From: Hyunsoonleella aquatilis
GTDB taxonomy: Bacteria; Bacteroidota; Bacteroidia; Flavobacteriales; Flavobacteriaceae
Direction: 5' to 3'
Assembly: GCF_014270105.1 (NCBI RefSeq)
Contig: NZ_JACNMF010000003.1
Span: 372,001 to 436,000, forward strand
DNA: 64,000 bases
Position numbers and translations under genes: made by a program
Notes under the pieces: model-generated
What the model was told of the DNA's origin: nothing
Databases searched by the model: none
Seen by the model: only the letters and a program-made list of their open reading frames with translations
Part shown: positions 41,845 through 51,596 of the stretch, piece by piece
Layout of the letters: each line of letters starts with the position of its first letter
Numbering within the stretch: position 1 is the stretch's first letter

Positions 41845-44676
41845 TTAAAACCAACGTCTTCTGAATAGTCCAAGAAGTACCTCGGGGTCCACAGTGAATT
41901 TAAATCTGATTTTTTGGTCATACCCAGGTTGGGCAATTTCCCAACCTAAGTTGGAATATATTGGAAAATACACTTCAAAATAGTCCGTAACCAAATCAAT
42001 TCGGATACCCGAGTCGTAAACAAACTTTGGTGCTTTAAACTTATTTTTCACCAGGCCAAAATCCCCGTAGGCCAATATATATCGCCAAATACTTGTGCTA
42101 ACATTGGCCGTGGTCATCCATTGATTGGCGAAAGGCACTTCCAATTTCGATTTAAACCCTCCTTCCGCATCGATATACTGCTGGCTAAAAATACCAGTGT
42201 CTTCCGATCTTCCAAGGTAATTGTAATCGAATAAGTAATCCGTTGGGCGATCTAATGCAAAACTGAAATAATCCGAATCGGTTTCTGTATTGTTTTCGAT
42301 AAACAGTCCAGCGAAGAATCTTAAATTCAATTGACGATTACTTTGGAACAACTTCCGAAATTCATAATTAAAGGCAACCTTGCTAAAGTTTTTGGCTAAT
42401 TGAAAATCCGCATACCACTTGCTAAATACCAATAAATTATCATTTGAATTGATATAACGAGCATTAAACACACTATAATTGGGTTCGTTGTTATCAGAAA
42501 TATTTAGAAGGTCTTCATCCCGGTGGATGTCTAAAAATCTAAACCTTAAGGCCTTTCTAATATTAGAGCGAAAGTCATTGTCGTCACGAAATAAAAAGGT
42601 CAGGCTGGGTGAGATTCTTCTAAAAAACAAATCTTGGGCATAGGACCTATACGAGAGTCCAATGCCGTAGTTGAGGGCATAAAGGTTCCTGTTTTCAAAA
42701 TTATGGGTCATCGATAAAGAAGTGGAGCCAGTAAGTTGCTTAGAATTGAGCGAGTATTGCGGTTGAATTTTATATTTAAAATTTCGGCGTAAAAGTGTGC
42801 CGTTATATAGTTTAATCCCCAAATTCAAACCATCATAAATATTATTGAATTCTACAATTGGCATCAAAAACACTTGGTTGTAGTTGGGGTCTTCAATGTC
42901 CTTTAAAAGTCTGAATTGAAAGGGTTTATTGTTGAAAAAGAAGCCTTTGTCGGATTTATAATTGTCCCTTAAATTAAACTCAGGGGCGGCATTGTTGTAG
43001 TTTAAAATAAACTTATCGGCCCCATTATTTGGAATTGCAACTCTTTTTTCGTCTTGAATGTCCTCAACCCAATACTTTGAGAGAATGCTGTCGTTCTTCA
43101 GCGTATATAAGGAAACGGGCATACTATTGTCTCGCTTATTTTTGATAATCAGCGCAATGGAATCATTGGTTTTTGAGACTTCTTTTATTTTAAAGTCTAT
43201 CTTTTTTCGAGTTTGAAGATAATCCGTAAAAAACCAGTTAATATCCTTTTCGGTTCTTGATTTTAATAAAGTTTCAAAGTCTTCGGTGGTTACGGCTTTA
43301 AGCTTGTATGCCCTTAAGAAATCCTTCAAGGTCGTTTCTAGGATATCCTTATTAATGAAATCGTCTAAGTATCTCAACCCAACCCCGGCCTTATATTTAC
43401 TCGCAATATTACTGTTGAATTTCATCAAGGAATCCTTAGCCATTGCGACGGGCTGGTCCCTATTGGCACGTGCCATTAGCATATAAGCTAAAGTGTATTT
43501 GTCGTTGTAGTGGAGATCGGCCGCATGAAAAGCACGTAGGCCCCAAATGTTGGATAGCACCCCAAAAAATTTCATATCTGGGTAGTTCATTTCAACATAT
43601 TTCATCAAGAAATAAATTTGAATACTATCCAAAATCCAATGGTCCTTTCTGGGATTTACAATAAGAATGTTTTTGAGATAGTTGTGCAACGCTACCTTCA
43701 GAAGCATCATTTCGTATTCAAAACTATCAGGATAGGGTTGCAAAAAGTTTGGTAAAAAGTTTAAACCATAAACGGGATCTTTGTCATTGTCAATTTTCGT
43801 CAACAAAAGTTTTTCATGAGGGTACTCACCAAGATTTTCATACATAAAATTGATGACCCTATCCGTGATTAAAACCTTTTCAACAAGTTTAAGGTCGAAA
43901 TCCTTCATGTTGGTCACCAACTCAATCTTTTCACTTTTAATAGATTTGAATTCAGGCGTTTTGTTCAAAAATAGTTTGTTGTTGTTTCGGTCTTTGCCTT
44001 CAAAAACTTTTACGATTCTTTCTCCAAAATCTACCGATTTCACTTCATTTAATTCCAATGTAACATGATAGTTTTTTGGATACGAAATCTCTAGATTGAC
44101 GTCTGCTCTCGGTATAAATAAATCATTTAAATTTTTATTGCTATAGTATTGCCATTCAGTATTGTATACTGCTGGCGTAATATACCAATACTTCAAATTC
44201 AAATCCCCATCTTTTGTAAAGCCGTAGCTGGTAAATTGATCACTGGGAAGTTTCACAGTATATTTTAAATCTATGGCGTATGAACTGCCCGGAGATAAAG
44301 GTGTTTTAAGATGGACTTCAATAACATCCACTTGTTTTGGAAGTCTGCTAAAGTGTAAACTGTCTCCGTCTTGTTTGATGTATCCTATTTCCGTATAGCC
44401 TCTATCTTCATCTTTTGCCAAATGGAACTTATTGACGTATTCGTCGGCTAAACGTTTTGCCAGAGGGGTATTTTTATTAGAAAAACTATTGCTCCAATCG
44501 TTCAAGTAAATAGTGGATAGCGTATCGTCTGAAGTATTGTAATATTCAATGGTTTGCGAAATTGCGATGAGCTTCTTTTCGATATTGAAATACGCACTCA
44601 CGTCCGTTCGATTTTGACCAAAACCAATGAGCAGATTGAGAAGTGTTAATATTGTAACTAAATAGCGAAGCTTCAA
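41845..44676 (-). CDS. Degenerate M1-aminopeptidase-like protein with C-terminal outer-membrane barrel
   Basis: The 943 residues have a signal peptide (LLNLLIGFGQN) and an N-terminal M1-like beta domain (SAYFNIEKKLIAISQTIEYYNTSDDTL). A gluzincin-like helical domain follows (about 250-480). The HExxH site expected there is replaced by KVALHNYLKN, and the usual WxDEG by WILDSIQIYF, so metal binding is apparently lost. From about residue 580 the sequence is alternating beta-strand rich and ends in VDPEVLLGLFRRRWF with a terminal aromatic, as in outer-membrane barrels. It is probably a non-catalytic envelope protein. Function unknown. Confidence 0.72.
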   Translation of the reverse strand: MKLRYLVTILTLLNLLIGFGQNRTDVSAYFNIEKKLIAISQTIEYYNTSDDTLSTIYLNDWSNSFSNKNTPLAKRLADEYVNKFHLAKDEDRGYTEIGYIKQDGDSLHFSRLPKQVDVIEVHLKTPLSPGSSYAIDLKYTVKLPSDQFTSYGFTKDGDLNLKYWYITPAVYNTEWQYYSNKNLNDLFIPRADVNLEISYPKNYHVTLELNEVKSVDFGERIVKVFEGKDRNNNKLFLNKTPEFKSIKSEKIELVTNMKDFDLKLVEKVLITDRVINFMYENLGEYPHEKLLLTKIDNDKDPVYGLNFLPNFLQPYPDSFEYEMMLLKVALHNYLKNILIVNPRKDHWILDSIQIYFLMKYVEMNYPDMKFFGVLSNIWGLRAFHAADLHYNDKYTLAYMLMARANRDQPVAMAKDSLMKFNSNIASKYKAGVGLRYLDDFINKDILETTLKDFLRAYKLKAVTTEDFETLLKSRTEKDINWFFTDYLQTRKKIDFKIKEVSKTNDSIALIIKNKRDNSMPVSLYTLKNDSILSKYWVEDIQDEKRVAIPNNGADKFILNYNNAAPEFNLRDNYKSDKGFFFNNKPFQFRLLKDIEDPNYNQVFLMPIVEFNNIYDGLNLGIKLYNGTLLRRNFKYKIQPQYSLNSKQLTGSTSLSMTHNFENRNLYALNYGIGLSYRSYAQDLFFRRISPSLTFLFRDDNDFRSNIRKALRFRFLDIHRDEDLLNISDNNEPNYSVFNARYINSNDNLLVFSKWYADFQLAKNFSKVAFNYEFRKLFQSNRQLNLRFFAGLFIENNTETDSDYFSFALDRPTDYLFDYNYLGRSEDTGIFSQQYIDAEGGFKSKLEVPFANQWMTTANVSTSIWRYILAYGDFGLVKNKFKAPKFVYDSGIRIDLVTDYFEVYFPIYSNLGWEIAQPGYDQKIRFKFTVDPEVLLGLFRRRWF

Positions 44677-44789
44677 ATTTGTTACTATTTACTTGGGTTC
44701 ATATTCGTTTAAGGCGACGCAATATACTGAAATATAGCGTCCGTTTTAATAAAACGTGTTTAACAGACAGATAATTGCGGTATTTCAAA

Positions 44790-45479
44790 TTAGAAATTTG
44801 GGCTCAATGCCGAACCATTGTAGAATGCGTCTAGAATCTCAATCACTTCATCTTCAGTGTCCACCAAATGAATGAGATCCAAATCTTTCGGACTAATATT
44901 TTGATATTGTTCCAAAAGGGTAGATTTTATCCACCCCATTAGGCCTTCCCAGAATTGCTTTCCTACAAGAATGATTGGGAATTGTTCAATTTTATGGGTT
45001 TGAATAAGTGTCATCGCCTCAAATAACTCATCCAAGGTACCAAAACCACCGGGCATCACCACAAAACCTTGGGAATACTTGACGAACATTACTTTCCTAA
45101 CAAAGAAATAGTCAAAATCCAGATTCTTGTCTGAGTCTATATACGGATTATCGTGTTGTTCAAAGGGCAAGTCGATATTAAGACCAACCGATGTGCCACC
45201 ACCTAAATGTGCACCTTTATTGCCAGCTTCCATAATACCGGGGCCTCCACCGGTAATGACACCGTACCCAGCTTCAACGATTTTTTTGGCTACTCTTTCT
45301 GTTAACTGATAATATTTATGACCTGGTTTAGTGCGAGCAGAGCCAAAAATGGAAACACATGGCCCAATTTTGCTCATTCTTTCGAATCCCGTAACGAATT
45401 CTCCCATAATCTTAAAAATGGCCCAAGAATCGTTGGTTTTAATCTCGTTCCAACTCTTATGGCGTTGTTCTTTTCTCAT
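44790..45479 (-). CDS. LOG-family protein (TIGR00730), cytokinin-riboside-monophosphate phosphoribohydrolase type
   Basis: The 229 residues carry the Rossmann-like LOG signatures GVITGGGPGIMEAGNKGAHLGGG and MPGGFGTLDELFEAMTLIQ (PGGxGTxxE). Family members hydrolyse nucleoside 5'-monophosphates to free base and ribose phosphate. Older databases call them lysine decarboxylases, which is wrong. It starts 16 nt after the uvrA stop on the same strand, so the pair may be cotranscribed. Confidence 0.88.
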   Translation of the reverse strand: MRKEQRHKSWNEIKTNDSWAIFKIMGEFVTGFERMSKIGPCVSIFGSARTKPGHKYYQLTERVAKKIVEAGYGVITGGGPGIMEAGNKGAHLGGGTSVGLNIDLPFEQHDNPYIDSDKNLDFDYFFVRKVMFVKYSQGFVVMPGGFGTLDELFEAMTLIQTHKIEQFPIILVGKQFWEGLMGWIKSTLLEQYQNISPKDLDLIHLVDTEDEVIEILDAFYNGSALSPNF

Positions 45480-45495
45480 CTCAATTCAATTTTTA

Positions 45496-48327
45496 CTAAT
45501 GTAATTCTTTTTTCAAAAACTTAGCGGTGTAACTTTTTTTGTGTTTTATTAGTTCTTCAGGTGTGCCTTCAGCAACAATTTCTCCACCTCCTTTACCACC
45601 TTCATAGCCAATATCAATAATATGGTCTACGGTCTTTATGACGTCCAGATTATGTTCGATTATAAGTACCGTATTACCTTTGTTTACTAATTTATTTAGC
45701 ACCAACATCAAGACACGGATATCCTCAAAATGTAACCCCGTAGTGGGCTCGTCCAAAATATAAAGGGTATTTCCCGTATCACGTTTGCTCAATTCTGTGG
45801 CCAGTTTGATGCGTTGCGCCTCACCGCCTGAAAGCGTTGTGCTTTGTTGCCCTAAAGTAATATAGCCGAGTCCTACATCTTGAATGGTTTTCAGCTTTTT
45901 GTAAATCTTTGGGATGTGTTCAAAAAATTCAACGGCCTCGTTGATGGTCATATTCAAAACATCGCTGATATTTTTGCCTTTGTAACGGATTTCTAAAGTT
46001 TCCCTGTTGAAACGTTTGCCCTGACAAGTTTCGCATTCGACATACACATCAGGTAAAAAATTCATTTCAATTACACGCAAGCCACCGCCTTTGCAGGTTT
46101 CACAACGTCCGCCGGCAACATTAAAGCTGAATCGGCCCGCCTTATAACCTCGAATCATAGCCTCGGGAATTTTGGCAAAAAGAGCTCGTATTTCACTAAA
46201 AGTACCCGTATAAGTCACTGGGTTGCTTCGTGGCGTGCGTCCTATTGGGGATTGGTTAATATCGATGACTTTATCGATGTGATCCAGGCCTTTAATGCTT
46301 TTGTAAGGCATTGGCTTTTTAACGCCATTAAAGTAGTGCGCATTCAGTATAGGGTAGAGCGTCTCGTTGATTAAAGTGGATTTACCGCTTCCCGAAACGC
46401 CTGTAACCCCTATCATTTTGCCCAATGGAAATTTAACGGAGACATTTTTAAGGTTGTTTCCTGTACAGCCTTTGAGTTCTAAACACTTACCATTGCCTTC
46501 CCTGCGTGTTTTAGGAATTTCAATTTCCTTAGTGCCATTTAGATAATCCGCCGTTAGGGTATGATGTGTTTTTAGTTCATCTGGATTCCCGATGCTAATT
46601 ATTTCACCTCCATGTTTTCCCGCTTTTGGTCCAATATCCACAACGTAATCGGCACGCTCAATCATATCTTTATCATGCTCCACTACAATTACCGAATTGC
46701 CAATATCCCGCAAGGACACCAAAGAATTGATTAGCTTTTCATTGTCGCGCTGATGCAGGCCAATACTGGGTTCGTCTAAAATATATAGCACACCAACCAG
46801 CTGGGAGCCAATTTGCGTTGCCAAGCGAATACGTTGTGCCTCGCCTCCAGAAAGTGATTTTGAACTTCGATCAAGGGTTAAATAATCCAAGCCAACATCC
46901 AGCAAAAATTGCAAGCGGGCTTTGATTTCCTTTAGGATTTCTTCGGCAATTTTAAATTGTGTTTCCGAAAGATGGTTGTGCAGATCGTTAAACCATTCGG
47001 CCAACTCAACGATATCAGTATGCGCTAGTTCCGCAATATTTTTGTTGTTAATTTTGAAGTAGAGGGATTCTTTCTTTAAACGCGAGCCTTCGCAAACTGG
47101 GCAATCAATTTTATCCATATATGTCTTTGCCCAGCGTTTTAAAGACGTGGAATCGGCAGTTTTATATTGATTTTCAATAAAATTCGCTACGCCTTCAAAG
47201 TCGATATTATAATTGCGGGTGACGCCCAAAGTTTTACTTTCGACTGAAAATTTTTCTTTACCACCGAAAAGAATCATCTCTTTAGCTTCCTCTGGAATAG
47301 ATTTGTAGGGGTCGGTCAATTTAAAATCGAAACGTTGCGCTATGGTTTCAAACTGTTTAAAAATCCAACTTTTCTTTTCAGGTCCATGTGGGGCCAAGGC
47401 ACCATTGGATATGGACAAAGACTCGTCAGGTACAATTTTATTTACGTTAACTTGATGCAGTTGTCCTATGCCATTGCAATTGGGGCAAGCTCCCTTAGGG
47501 GAGTTGAATGAAAAGTTGTTCGGCTCAGGGTTTGGATAGGAAATCCCGGAAGAAGGACACATCAAATTTCTACTAAAATACCGTGCTTTATTGGTATCCT
47601 GATCAATCACCATCAACACATCATCGCCATGATACATGGCTGTTTTGATGGTTTCCGTTAGTCTTTTATCGGTATCGGGAGTATCGTTAACCACCAAACG
47701 ATCGATCACAATTTCAATATCATGGGTTTTATAGCGATCGAGCTTCATGCCTTTGACCAAATCCCTAATTTCCCCATCAGTACGGGCTTTTACAAAGCCC
47801 TGCTTGGCTATCTGTTCAAAAAGTTCTCTGTAATGTCCTTTTCTGGAGCGTATAATTGGTGCTAGAACATTAATACGCTTCCCCCTAAAATCAGCTGTAA
47901 TTAAATCCTTTATTTGTTCATCGCTGTAACTCACCATTTTGTCACCCGTATTGTAACTGTAAGCATCACTGGCTCTTGCAAACAATAAGCGCATAAAATC
48001 ATAAATTTCAGTGATGGTACCTACTGTGGAGCGGGGGGATTTGCTCGTAGTTTTTTGCTCAATGGCGATAACAGGAGACAGACCATCAATCTTGTCCACA
48101 TCAGGGCGTTCCAATCCACCTAAAAACTGTCTGGCATAAGCTGAAAAGGTCTCAATGTATCGACGTTGACCTTCGGCATAAATGGTATCAAAAGCCAAAG
48201 AAGATTTGCCACTGCCGGAAAGCCCAGTAATCACTACCAATTTTTCCCTTGGAATGGAAACGTCAATATTCTTTAGGTTATGGACTCTAGCACCTTTAAC
48301 CTCGATTCGTTCTTCGAAATGGCTCAT
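45496..48327 (-). CDS. uvrA: Excinuclease ABC subunit A
   Basis: The protein has 943 residues from the ATG at 48327. It shows two ABC ATPase modules (Walker A GLSGSGKSSLAFDT and GVSGSGKSTLINE; signature LSGGEAQRIRLA and LSGGEAQRIKLA) and the zinc modules CPNCNGIG and CETCKGGG...CETCQGKR. UvrA finds bulky DNA damage and loads UvrB in nucleotide excision repair. The first 11 codons of the open frame (from 48360) are not family-like. The LOG gene follows closely. Confidence 0.96.
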   Translation of the reverse strand: MSHFEERIEVKGARVHNLKNIDVSIPREKLVVITGLSGSGKSSLAFDTIYAEGQRRYIETFSAYARQFLGGLERPDVDKIDGLSPVIAIEQKTTSKSPRSTVGTITEIYDFMRLLFARASDAYSYNTGDKMVSYSDEQIKDLITADFRGKRINVLAPIIRSRKGHYRELFEQIAKQGFVKARTDGEIRDLVKGMKLDRYKTHDIEIVIDRLVVNDTPDTDKRLTETIKTAMYHGDDVLMVIDQDTNKARYFSRNLMCPSSGISYPNPEPNNFSFNSPKGACPNCNGIGQLHQVNVNKIVPDESLSISNGALAPHGPEKKSWIFKQFETIAQRFDFKLTDPYKSIPEEAKEMILFGGKEKFSVESKTLGVTRNYNIDFEGVANFIENQYKTADSTSLKRWAKTYMDKIDCPVCEGSRLKKESLYFKINNKNIAELAHTDIVELAEWFNDLHNHLSETQFKIAEEILKEIKARLQFLLDVGLDYLTLDRSSKSLSGGEAQRIRLATQIGSQLVGVLYILDEPSIGLHQRDNEKLINSLVSLRDIGNSVIVVEHDKDMIERADYVVDIGPKAGKHGGEIISIGNPDELKTHHTLTADYLNGTKEIEIPKTRREGNGKCLELKGCTGNNLKNVSVKFPLGKMIGVTGVSGSGKSTLINETLYPILNAHYFNGVKKPMPYKSIKGLDHIDKVIDINQSPIGRTPRSNPVTYTGTFSEIRALFAKIPEAMIRGYKAGRFSFNVAGGRCETCKGGGLRVIEMNFLPDVYVECETCQGKRFNRETLEIRYKGKNISDVLNMTINEAVEFFEHIPKIYKKLKTIQDVGLGYITLGQQSTTLSGGEAQRIKLATELSKRDTGNTLYILDEPTTGLHFEDIRVLMLVLNKLVNKGNTVLIIEHNLDVIKTVDHIIDIGYEGGKGGGEIVAEGTPEELIKHKKSYTAKFLKKELH

Positions 48328-48452
48328 AGCAATATGAATCTGACCGTTTGAGTCAGGCAAAGTTGCGAAGTTACGTCTTTTGGACTTAAAAAGGAAGTGG
48401 GGTTGGTGTTATAAAAGCGTTAAAAAGAGTAAATCAATTGTGCTTCTTTATA

Positions 48453-49151
48453 CTAGTACGTCTTAATATCTGAAATCTCCATCCCGAAAAAAATGAATTT
48501 GTGGAAGGTGGGTAGTTTCACTCCTGTTTCGGCGATTTGCCAGTCGCTCCATGATACTTCAAGGCCGTCAATTGGGGTTTTGGAATCCCACATGTAGAAG
48601 CTTTTTGGCTTACCACTAGTGTCAAAAGTCCAAACATAGGTGTCCTCTGGATTGTAATTTACTAGAAGTCCTTTTTCTCCATTCTCTAAGGTAGCCAACT
48701 GTCGTTCTACACCCTGATCAAATACTTTAAAAGGTGCTATCAGCCAAAAAACATCGGTTTCAAAATAGCATTTGGCCTGTTCCACCAAATCATCGCCCAT
48801 TTCGCCTTCAATGGTAAATCCATGCACATAGGCCTTGCTATCTGCGTGGCTCTTTAGGTTTAACTTGATTTTGTATTCCTTCCAAAGTACATCACAAGTA
48901 CCTTTTGTTCTTTCCCATTTATAATGACGTTTATTCTTGAAGGTCCATTCTATACAGTCTGTGCTAGTGAATGCCTCATAATTCAGGGCCACCAACATTT
49001 TTGTGGCCAAATTATCAGCTTCTTCACCGGCAATCCCTGAAGGTAATGGTTGATGGTGTTTAAAATAGAGGAAACCAAAAAGCAACAAGCTAGGAAGCGT
49101 AACGAATACCGCTACACCAAGAAGTAGTTTTATGGGCTTTTTCAGCTTCAT
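48453..49151 (-). CDS. Membrane-anchored hypothetical protein
   Basis: The 232 residues have one N-terminal membrane helix (LLLGVAVFVTLPSLLLFGFLYF) and then a periplasmic domain rich in Trp and Cys (TDCIEWTFKNKRHYKWERTKGTCDVLWKEY; ISDIKTY end). The domain resembles the flavobacterial lipoprotein-like folds (LolA/DUF-type beta proteins) only by composition. It sits alone between uvrA and ggt. No catalytic motif is visible. Confidence 0.65.
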   Translation of the reverse strand: MKLKKPIKLLLGVAVFVTLPSLLLFGFLYFKHHQPLPSGIAGEEADNLATKMLVALNYEAFTSTDCIEWTFKNKRHYKWERTKGTCDVLWKEYKIKLNLKSHADSKAYVHGFTIEGEMGDDLVEQAKCYFETDVFWLIAPFKVFDQGVERQLATLENGEKGLLVNYNPEDTYVWTFDTSGKPKSFYMWDSKTPIDGLEVSWSDWQIAETGVKLPTFHKFIFFGMEISDIKTY

Positions 49152-49220
49152 TGTTTATGTAGATTGAGGGGGTCTGTCGGCTAAAGTATTAAATAACATT
49201 GGTTTGGTGAAAAAAAGCCG

Positions 49221-50924
49221 TTAAAAACCGATAGCCGTATCGTCACCTCGACGATCAGCCCCTCCTTCGTAAGATTTGTCACTCAAAACAAGGATACCGT
49301 CCACTTTTCCCAAAATAATAGATTCACCCTCTCTAATCTGGTAACCAAGTATTTTGAGTTGCTCAATTAAGGATTTATCAAATGAATTGGGCTCCATAAC
49401 GATTTCATCAGGCAACCACTGGTGATGAAAACGTGGTGCGTCCACAGCCTCCTGCATGGTCATACCAAATTCGTGGACATTTAAAATAGTTTGCAACACG
49501 GAGGTAATAATAGTAGCACCTCCGGGAGTGCCCAAGGTCATGTAGAATTCTCCATTTTTTTCCACAATGGTAGGGGTCATGGAACTCAACATGCGTTTTT
49601 CTGGCGCTATACTATTGGCCTCAGCACCAACCAATCCGAACATGTTTGGTACACCAGGCTTGCTACTAAAATCATCCATTTCGTTGTTTAGGAAGAATCC
49701 CAATTCAGGGCAGTACAATTTTGAGCCGTAGGCACCATTTAGTGTAGTGGTTACGGCAATAGCATTGCCAAATTGGTCTACGAGGGAATAATGTGTGGTT
49801 TCATAACTTTCAATGACTTCAATGTTGCCATGTGAAAGTTGGCTAGAAGGTGTTGCCCTTTCAAAAGAAAAATTGTCCATTCTGCCCGTTAAATAAGCAT
49901 CACTTATTAAAGTTTGAATAGGTATTTTTACAAAATCCGAATCGCCTAAATAAAAACTTCTATCCGCATAAGCACGGCGTTCGGCTTCAGTAATGGTTTG
50001 TATTGTTTTTAGGGAATTATGACCATATTCATCGAGGTGAAACGGTTCGACCATTTTTAGAATTTGAGCCATGCAAATACCTCCGGACGAAGGAGGACCC
50101 ATGGAAATAATGTTTAAATCGTCATAAGTGAAAGTGATCGGTTTTCGCCATTTGGCTTCGTATTTTTCCAGATCTTCTAAAGTGAGGATACCTCCATTAT
50201 CCTGAATAAACTGCACTAATTTTTTGGCTGTTTCACCTTTATAAAACTCGTTTTTACCGAATAATAAAATCCGTTCTAAAGTTGAAGCCAGAGCAGGATA
50301 TTTGATGGTATCGCCAACTTTCCAGTTTTTATCAAACGGGATGGAGTCTTTGTTAACATCGCGAAATAATGGCTGGTATTCCTTTATGGTATTGACCTGT
50401 TTTTCAGTAACCACAACACCCTTATTGGCTAAATTGAGGATAGGCTCAAAAATAGTTTCCAGGGGTAACGAGCCCAATTTTTCGTGCACCTCAAAAATGC
50501 CCGCGACTGAACCCGGTACACCCGCGGCCAATGCGCCCAACCAACTTTTGTTTGGAATTACCTCACCATTGTCATCCAAATACATATCCCTTGTGGCCCC
50601 GAGTGGTGCCTTTTCCCTAAAATCCAACGAACCGATTTCCCCATCGGCCTTTCGATACACCATAAAACCACCGCCGCCCAAATTACCTGCATAGGGGTAG
50701 GCCACAGCAAGTGCCAAATGTGTTGCTACCATGGCATCAAAGGCATTGCCTCCCTGTTTTAACATATCCACGCCAATTTGTGAAGCTTCTTTTCTGGCAG
50801 AAACTACCATAGCATTTTTTGCTATCAGGCCATACTTTGGTTCTTGATTTTGAGATTTGGACTTATTTTTGCACGATGAAAATAGTCCAATGAAGGCTAT
50901 AAAATAAATCAAGTATGTCTTCAT
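49221..50924 (-). CDS. ggt: Gamma-glutamyltransferase (lipoprotein)
   Basis: The 567-residue precursor has a lipoprotein signal (GLFSSCKNK, Cys18). The GGT large subunit (ARKEASQIGVDMLKQGGNAFDAMVA, NLGGGGFMVYR) and small subunit follow, the latter beginning at the self-cleaving threonine in YETTHYSLVDQFGNAIAVTTTLNGAYGS. It hydrolyses or transfers the gamma-glutamyl group of glutathione-like compounds in the envelope. Its start overlaps the acpH stop by 4 nt. Confidence 0.92.
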   Translation of the reverse strand: MKTYLIYFIAFIGLFSSCKNKSKSQNQEPKYGLIAKNAMVVSARKEASQIGVDMLKQGGNAFDAMVATHLALAVAYPYAGNLGGGGFMVYRKADGEIGSLDFREKAPLGATRDMYLDDNGEVIPNKSWLGALAAGVPGSVAGIFEVHEKLGSLPLETIFEPILNLANKGVVVTEKQVNTIKEYQPLFRDVNKDSIPFDKNWKVGDTIKYPALASTLERILLFGKNEFYKGETAKKLVQFIQDNGGILTLEDLEKYEAKWRKPITFTYDDLNIISMGPPSSGGICMAQILKMVEPFHLDEYGHNSLKTIQTITEAERRAYADRSFYLGDSDFVKIPIQTLISDAYLTGRMDNFSFERATPSSQLSHGNIEVIESYETTHYSLVDQFGNAIAVTTTLNGAYGSKLYCPELGFFLNNEMDDFSSKPGVPNMFGLVGAEANSIAPEKRMLSSMTPTIVEKNGEFYMTLGTPGGATIITSVLQTILNVHEFGMTMQEAVDAPRFHHQWLPDEIVMEPNSFDKSLIEQLKILGYQIREGESIILGKVDGILVLSDKSYEGGADRRGDDTAIGF

Positions 50925-51517
50925 AAATTTCCGTGAAGTTCCAACAATTTATCTTTTGAAAATTGAATCAGTTCGTCAAAAAAAGAGGTGAATTCTGTTT
51001 CAAATTCGGTGTAAAAGAATTCCAAATCGTCAATTGCCCTATTCATACCAGAGCGGTGTTTGGTGCGTCTATTCATGCCCTCTAATACACGAGCAATACC
51101 ATCAAGGGAGGCATAGCTCAACAGCCAATTATCTGTCATCATATATGGCATCATTTTCTGAATTCTTAACGGTAGGATTTCAAAATGCTCTGTTACGGAA
51201 GCGTAAAAATCTTCAGTGTAATCTTCGAGGGATAAATCGCAATAGTCACCCCAATTTTTTGCTAAAAAGTGGTCGTAGAGAATATCCACAATCACGCTGG
51301 AGTAGTGGCTGTATTTTTCATGCAGGCGCTTAGTGCTCTGTCGCACTGTAGGGTGAGCATCGGTGAAAGTATCGATATTTCTATGTAATAGAATGCCAAT
51401 TTGTACGTCCTTTTCATAATTCTTATAATTTTTCCCTTTGATGCTATCCGCCATAAAATTGCCAATCTTCACCAAATCATTATTCCCGGACAAATAAATA
51501 TGCGCTAAGTAATTCAT
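50921..51517 (-). CDS. acpH: Acyl carrier protein phosphodiesterase (AcpH/DUF479)
   Basis: The 198 residues contain the AcpH blocks MNYLAHIYLSGNNDLVKIGNFMADSIKGK, GILLHRNIDTFTDAHPTVRQS and VDILYDHFLAKNW, with the conserved His/Asp metal residues of the HD-like fold. AcpH removes the 4'-phosphopantetheine arm from ACP. It overlaps ggt by 4 nt, forming a two-gene operon. Confidence 0.88.
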   Translation of the reverse strand: MNYLAHIYLSGNNDLVKIGNFMADSIKGKNYKNYEKDVQIGILLHRNIDTFTDAHPTVRQSTKRLHEKYSHYSSVIVDILYDHFLAKNWGDYCDLSLEDYTEDFYASVTEHFEILPLRIQKMMPYMMTDNWLLSYASLDGIARVLEGMNRRTKHRSGMNRAIDDLEFFYTEFETEFTSFFDELIQFSKDKLLELHGNL

Positions 51518-51564
51518 TGTTGAAATTTACGAAATCCACTTCAAGAAATCCGATTTTCTAGTTG

Positions 51565-51572
51565 TATATTTG
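51565..51572 (+). promoter_or_regulatory. -7 box before the phosphohexomutase gene
   Basis: TATATTTG matches TAnnTTTG, 24 nt before the ATG at 51597. It overlaps the in-frame TTG at 51570, which argues against that codon as the start. Confidence 0.6.
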
Positions 51573-51596
51573 GGCATCAATTTGAAAAATACAATT

